This document shows, one piece after another, positions 15,230 through 17,114 of a stretch of DNA of 17,114 bases. Each line of letters opens with the position of its first letter. Positions within the stretch are counted from its first letter, which is position 1. The notes under the pieces were generated by a model. That model was not told the origin of the DNA, ran no database searches, and saw nothing but the letters and a program-made list of their open reading frames with translations. The DNA is from CAYOEZ01 sp964402955 (GTDB lineage: Bacteria; Chloroflexota; DTOL01; DAOUCN01): assembly GCA_964402955.1 (NCBI GenBank), contig CAYOEZ010000092.1:1-17114 (forward strand), in the 5' to 3' direction. The position numbers were made by a program, and so were the translations under genes.

Positions 15230-15991
15230 CTATCCCCCTGCTTTGTCCTGGCGCGCGCTTATCTCCCAGAGCTTGGCGCGTTTGATGAATGTGTAGTAGG
15301 CCATGAGCAGCGCAAGCACCAGTCCTGCCATCCCATCGAGCCACCCAAGCCGGATCACGTAACTATAGACGAACAACACTGGCGGATAGAGCAGCATCTT
15401 CCACAGGCTGGGGCGGACACCAGCGGCATGCCAGGCTTCGGCTTCCATGCTTGTGTAGCGATTGGTCTTACGTACAATATCAGAGAGACTGTCACTGGCA
15501 TAGTGAAGCATGGGGGTGTGCAGGCAGCGCACCGGGCCGTTGGCCTTCAGCACCTCGTGTACATTGCCCAGCCACCCTCCCTGCCCACAACGAACCAGGC
15601 GCAGCTTGTGCTGTGGCCACCACAGACCGTGGTGAATCCAGCGACCTAGTATCAGATCCTGACGCGGAAGCATAAACCCGACTGCGTCGCCGGGGCTGGC
15701 AATTGCCTGGCGAATCTCGGCTGCAAGATCAGCGGTCACGCGCTCATCAGCATCGAGGGAAAGGACCCATTCGCATGTGGCCTGGTCAAGGGCAGCGTTC
15801 TTCTGCTCGGCGTAATTGGTGAACGAACGTGTCAACACACGTGCTCCGAGCTGCTGCGCAATCAGCACGGTAGCATCAGTGCTGCCGGAATCGAGCACAA
15901 CCAACTCGTCCGCCCAGGACACACTGTCGAGGCAGGCAGCGATGTTTTCTTCTTCATTCAGTGTGATAACGACCACGCTCAGCGTCGTCAT
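15230..15991 (-). CDS. GT2 family glycosyltransferase
   Basis: A 253-residue GT-A enzyme of the WaaE/KdtX-like GT2 group. MTTLSVVVITLNEEENIAACLDSV (1-24) is the nucleotide-binding start. VVLDSGSTDAT (31-41), SLDADERV (78-85) with the metal-binding DAD at 80-82, and GWLGNVHEVL (139-148) follow. A hydrophobic C-terminal stretch at 200-238 may anchor it to the membrane. It is first in the operon. ATG 15991 lies about 27 bases after the likely transcription start, so the frame that stays open upstream to 16192 is not used: it would overrun the promoter. The acceptor is unknown. Confidence 0.9.
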   Translation of the reverse strand: MTTLSVVVITLNEEENIAACLDSVSWADELVVLDSGSTDATVLIAQQLGARVLTRSFTNYAEQKNAALDQATCEWVLSLDADERVTADLAAEIRQAIASPGDAVGFMLPRQDLILGRWIHHGLWWPQHKLRLVRCGQGGWLGNVHEVLKANGPVRCLHTPMLHYASDSLSDIVRKTNRYTSMEAEAWHAAGVRPSLWKMLLYPPVLFVYSYVIRLGWLDGMAGLVLALLMAYYTFIKRAKLWEISARQDKAGG

Positions 15992-16024
15992 GACTTGCCG
16001 CACCCCCACCAACCTGCTGCGCCT

Positions 16025-16053
16025 ATTATACCATAGATACGTGTCGGCGGGAA
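16025..16053 (-). promoter_or_regulatory. Promoter of the glycosyltransferase operon
   Basis: Read on the minus strand, a perfect -10 TATAAT (16030-16025) is preceded by TGG, an extended -10. A weak -35 (TTCCCG) lies 17 bases upstream. Transcription would start near 16018, leaving a leader of about 27 bases before ATG 15991. The A/T-rich patch is unusual for this GC-rich region. Confidence 0.65.
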
Positions 16054-16078
16054 ATCCCAAATCCGCCTTCTCCTCCCC

Positions 16079-16107
16079 TTGTCGAACGGCTGCCTTTGTG
16101 CTACAAT
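16079..16107 (+). promoter_or_regulatory. Promoter of the BMP-family lipoprotein gene
   Basis: TTGTCG (16079-16084) and TACAAT (16102-16107) are separated by 17 bases, and TGC directly precedes the -10. Start would be near 16114, leaving a leader of about 156 bases. It is divergent from the operon promoter, and the two -10 boxes are 71 bases apart, so one regulator could control both. Confidence 0.6.
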
Positions 16108-16113
16108 AGACAT

Positions 16114-16269
16114 GCAACGCACTCCACTCCACTCCCTGCCCCACAGTCCATGTTCGGCGTAGACCATCCAAGGGAGGTGATGACAGCAACAAGTCGTCGC
16201 ACCACTTACCCGGGTTCGCGGTCGTCTGATCCTCGGCAAGAGTCTCATAAGAAACAAGGAGGCTGTCAA
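16114..16269 (+). promoter_or_regulatory. Long leader of the BMP gene, with an extra Shine-Dalgarno-like site
   Basis: The leader is about 156 bases long and holds (ACTCC) x3 near 16119-16133. GGAGGTGAT (16173-16181) matches the 16S anti-Shine-Dalgarno over nine bases. An ATG at 16180 follows only 2 bases after GGAGG and is in frame with the BMP gene for 30 open codons. The normal site GGAGG (16258-16262), 7 bases before ATG 16270, makes the signal peptide start the better one. No known riboswitch was recognised. The upstream site may be a standby ribosome site. Confidence 0.4.
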
Positions 16270-17114
16270 ATGCGCAGATTCGCGCTCATCGCAGTGTCGC
16301 TGTTGGTGATCCTGTCTCTGGTCATCTCGGCCTGTGGGGCCACCACTAGCTCTGGCGGCACAACGGTCAAGAAGATCGGCTTCTCGACTGATGTTGGTCG
16401 CATCGACGACAAGAGCTTCAACCAGGCAGGTTGGGAAGGAGTCCAGGCTGCCGGCAAGGAGCTTGGCGCTGAGGTGAAGTACGTCGTAACCACCGATGCC
16501 AAAGACTATCTCAAGAACATCCAGCAGTTCGCCGATGCCGGCTACGACGTCATCGTCACCTCCGGCTTTGGCTATGGAGAGAAGACGATCGAGGCAGCCA
16601 AGAAGTGGCCGAAGATCAAGTTTATCGGTGTGGACCAGTTCCAGGCCGCGGCGCTGCCCAACCTGGCTGGACTGATCTTCGACGAGGATAAGTCCGGCTT
16701 CCTGGCCGGCGCGCTGGCTGCATCGATGTCCAAGTCCAAGGTCGTTGGCGCAGTGCTGGGCACCGATGTTATTCCCCCGGTCGTCAAGTTCGGCAAGGGC
16801 TATGAAAACGGAGCCAAGTACGTTGACCCCTCGATCAAGGTTGTCATGGCCTACCATCCGGGCGGTCTGGCCAAGGGCTTCACTGATCCTGAGTGGGGCG
16901 CCAGCACGGCCAAAGCCATGATTGACCAGAAGGCTGATGTCATCTTCGGCGCCGGAGGCGATACCGGCAACGGCGCGCTGCTCTACTGCGCCAAGCCCGA
17001 AGTGAATGTGATGGCCATCGGCGTTGATTCTGACCAGTACCTCACCGTGAATGGCGTGCAGAAGGTCCTCATGTCCAGCGCCATGAAGCTGATCACACCT
17101 GGCGTCAAAGACAC
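16270..17114 (+). CDS. BMP-family ABC transporter substrate-binding lipoprotein (3' end beyond the window)
   Basis: The first 281 codons of a basic membrane protein (PF02608) type lipoprotein, which binds nucleosides or related ligands outside the cell and passes them to an ABC importer. MRRFALIAVSLLVILSLVISAC is a signal peptide with lipobox Cys22. VGRIDDKSFNQAGWEGV and FIGVDQFQ (with a preceding FGYGEKTIEAAKKWP) match the family, as do LAGALAAS, VVGAVLG, DVIFGAGGDTGNGALLYCA and MAIGVDSDQY. GGAGG (16258-16262) is 7 bases from the ATG. The frame is open to the end of the window. PnrA/TmpC members bind purine nucleosides; the ligand here is unknown. The permease and ATPase genes, if linked, would lie to the right. 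Confidence 0.93.
   Translation, partial: MRRFALIAVSLLVILSLVISACGATTSSGGTTVKKIGFSTDVGRIDDKSFNQAGWEGVQAAGKELGAEVKYVVTTDAKDYLKNIQQFADAGYDVIVTSGFGYGEKTIEAAKKWPKIKFIGVDQFQAAALPNLAGLIFDEDKSGFLAGALAASMSKSKVVGAVLGTDVIPPVVKFGKGYENGAKYVDPSIKVVMAYHPGGLAKGFTDPEWGASTAKAMIDQKADVIFGAGGDTGNGALLYCAKPEVNVMAIGVDSDQYLTVNGVQKVLMSSAMKLITPGVKD

Noticed and set aside
15992..16192. 67-residue extension of the GT2 gene
   Set aside because: It would cross the TATAAT promoter, and GT2 enzymes begin at SVVVITLNEE.
16114..16269. Purine or other riboswitch in the BMP leader
   Set aside because: No known aptamer core could be recognised by eye.

Overview
The window looks like a piece of a high-GC bacterial chromosome, most likely from the phylum Chloroflexota (an Anaerolineae-like lineage). 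The main clues are a secreted SpoIID-type protein with a long Thr/Pro/Ala/Ser 'TPTATP' linker followed by a 'VLLPVI' motif, a small lipoprotein with an NDPxCCP motif, and several families of short intergenic palindromes. The phylum call is inferred from protein style. No rRNA, tRNA, CRISPR array, phage module or plasmid module was seen.

Layout. Positions 1-572 hold the 3' end of an unidentified minus-strand gene and a small IS200/IS605-type element with its TnpA (123-542). Positions 635-3107 hold two envelope-polysaccharide genes: a WecA/TagO-type sugar-phosphate transferase, which starts lipid-linked glycan synthesis, and a UDP-N-acetylhexosamine/UDP-sugar 6-dehydrogenase. Positions 3166-4611 hold a class V cysteine desulfurase-like enzyme and a small DUF3343 protein, a pairing that suggests sulfur or selenium handling. 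Positions 4690-8245 hold a secreted SpoIID/LytB protein with a C-terminal beta-propeller, then a small lipoprotein. The 313-base gap 8246-8558 is filled by two repeat elements, and a UroD/methyltransferase-like enzyme follows (8559-9494).

A convergent gap (9495-9720) separates these genes from a tight minus-strand operon (15991 down to 9721). In transcription order it encodes a GT2 glycosyltransferase, two GT4 glycosyltransferases and two polytopic GT-C-type membrane glycosyltransferases, with gaps of 28 and 25 bases, a 26-base overlap and a 1-base gap. With the WecA-type and dehydrogenase genes this makes an envelope or exopolysaccharide assembly region: a lipid-linked sugar is laid down, GT2/GT4 enzymes extend it in the cytoplasm, and GT-C enzymes add sugars outside using polyprenyl-phosphate donors. 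That pathway is inferred from families. A divergent promoter pair (about 16025-16107) drives this operon leftward and a BMP-family ABC substrate-binding lipoprotein rightward; the latter runs off the window.

The most unusual material is repeat DNA. Two adjacent GT-C genes each carry a different repeat family in frame, at points where a soluble loop lies between membrane segments. The intergenic gaps hold at least four palindrome types. No clearly new multi-gene system could be shown; the best candidates for follow-up are the in-frame repeats, the three-copy motif at 9580-9697, and the desulfurase/DUF3343 pair.
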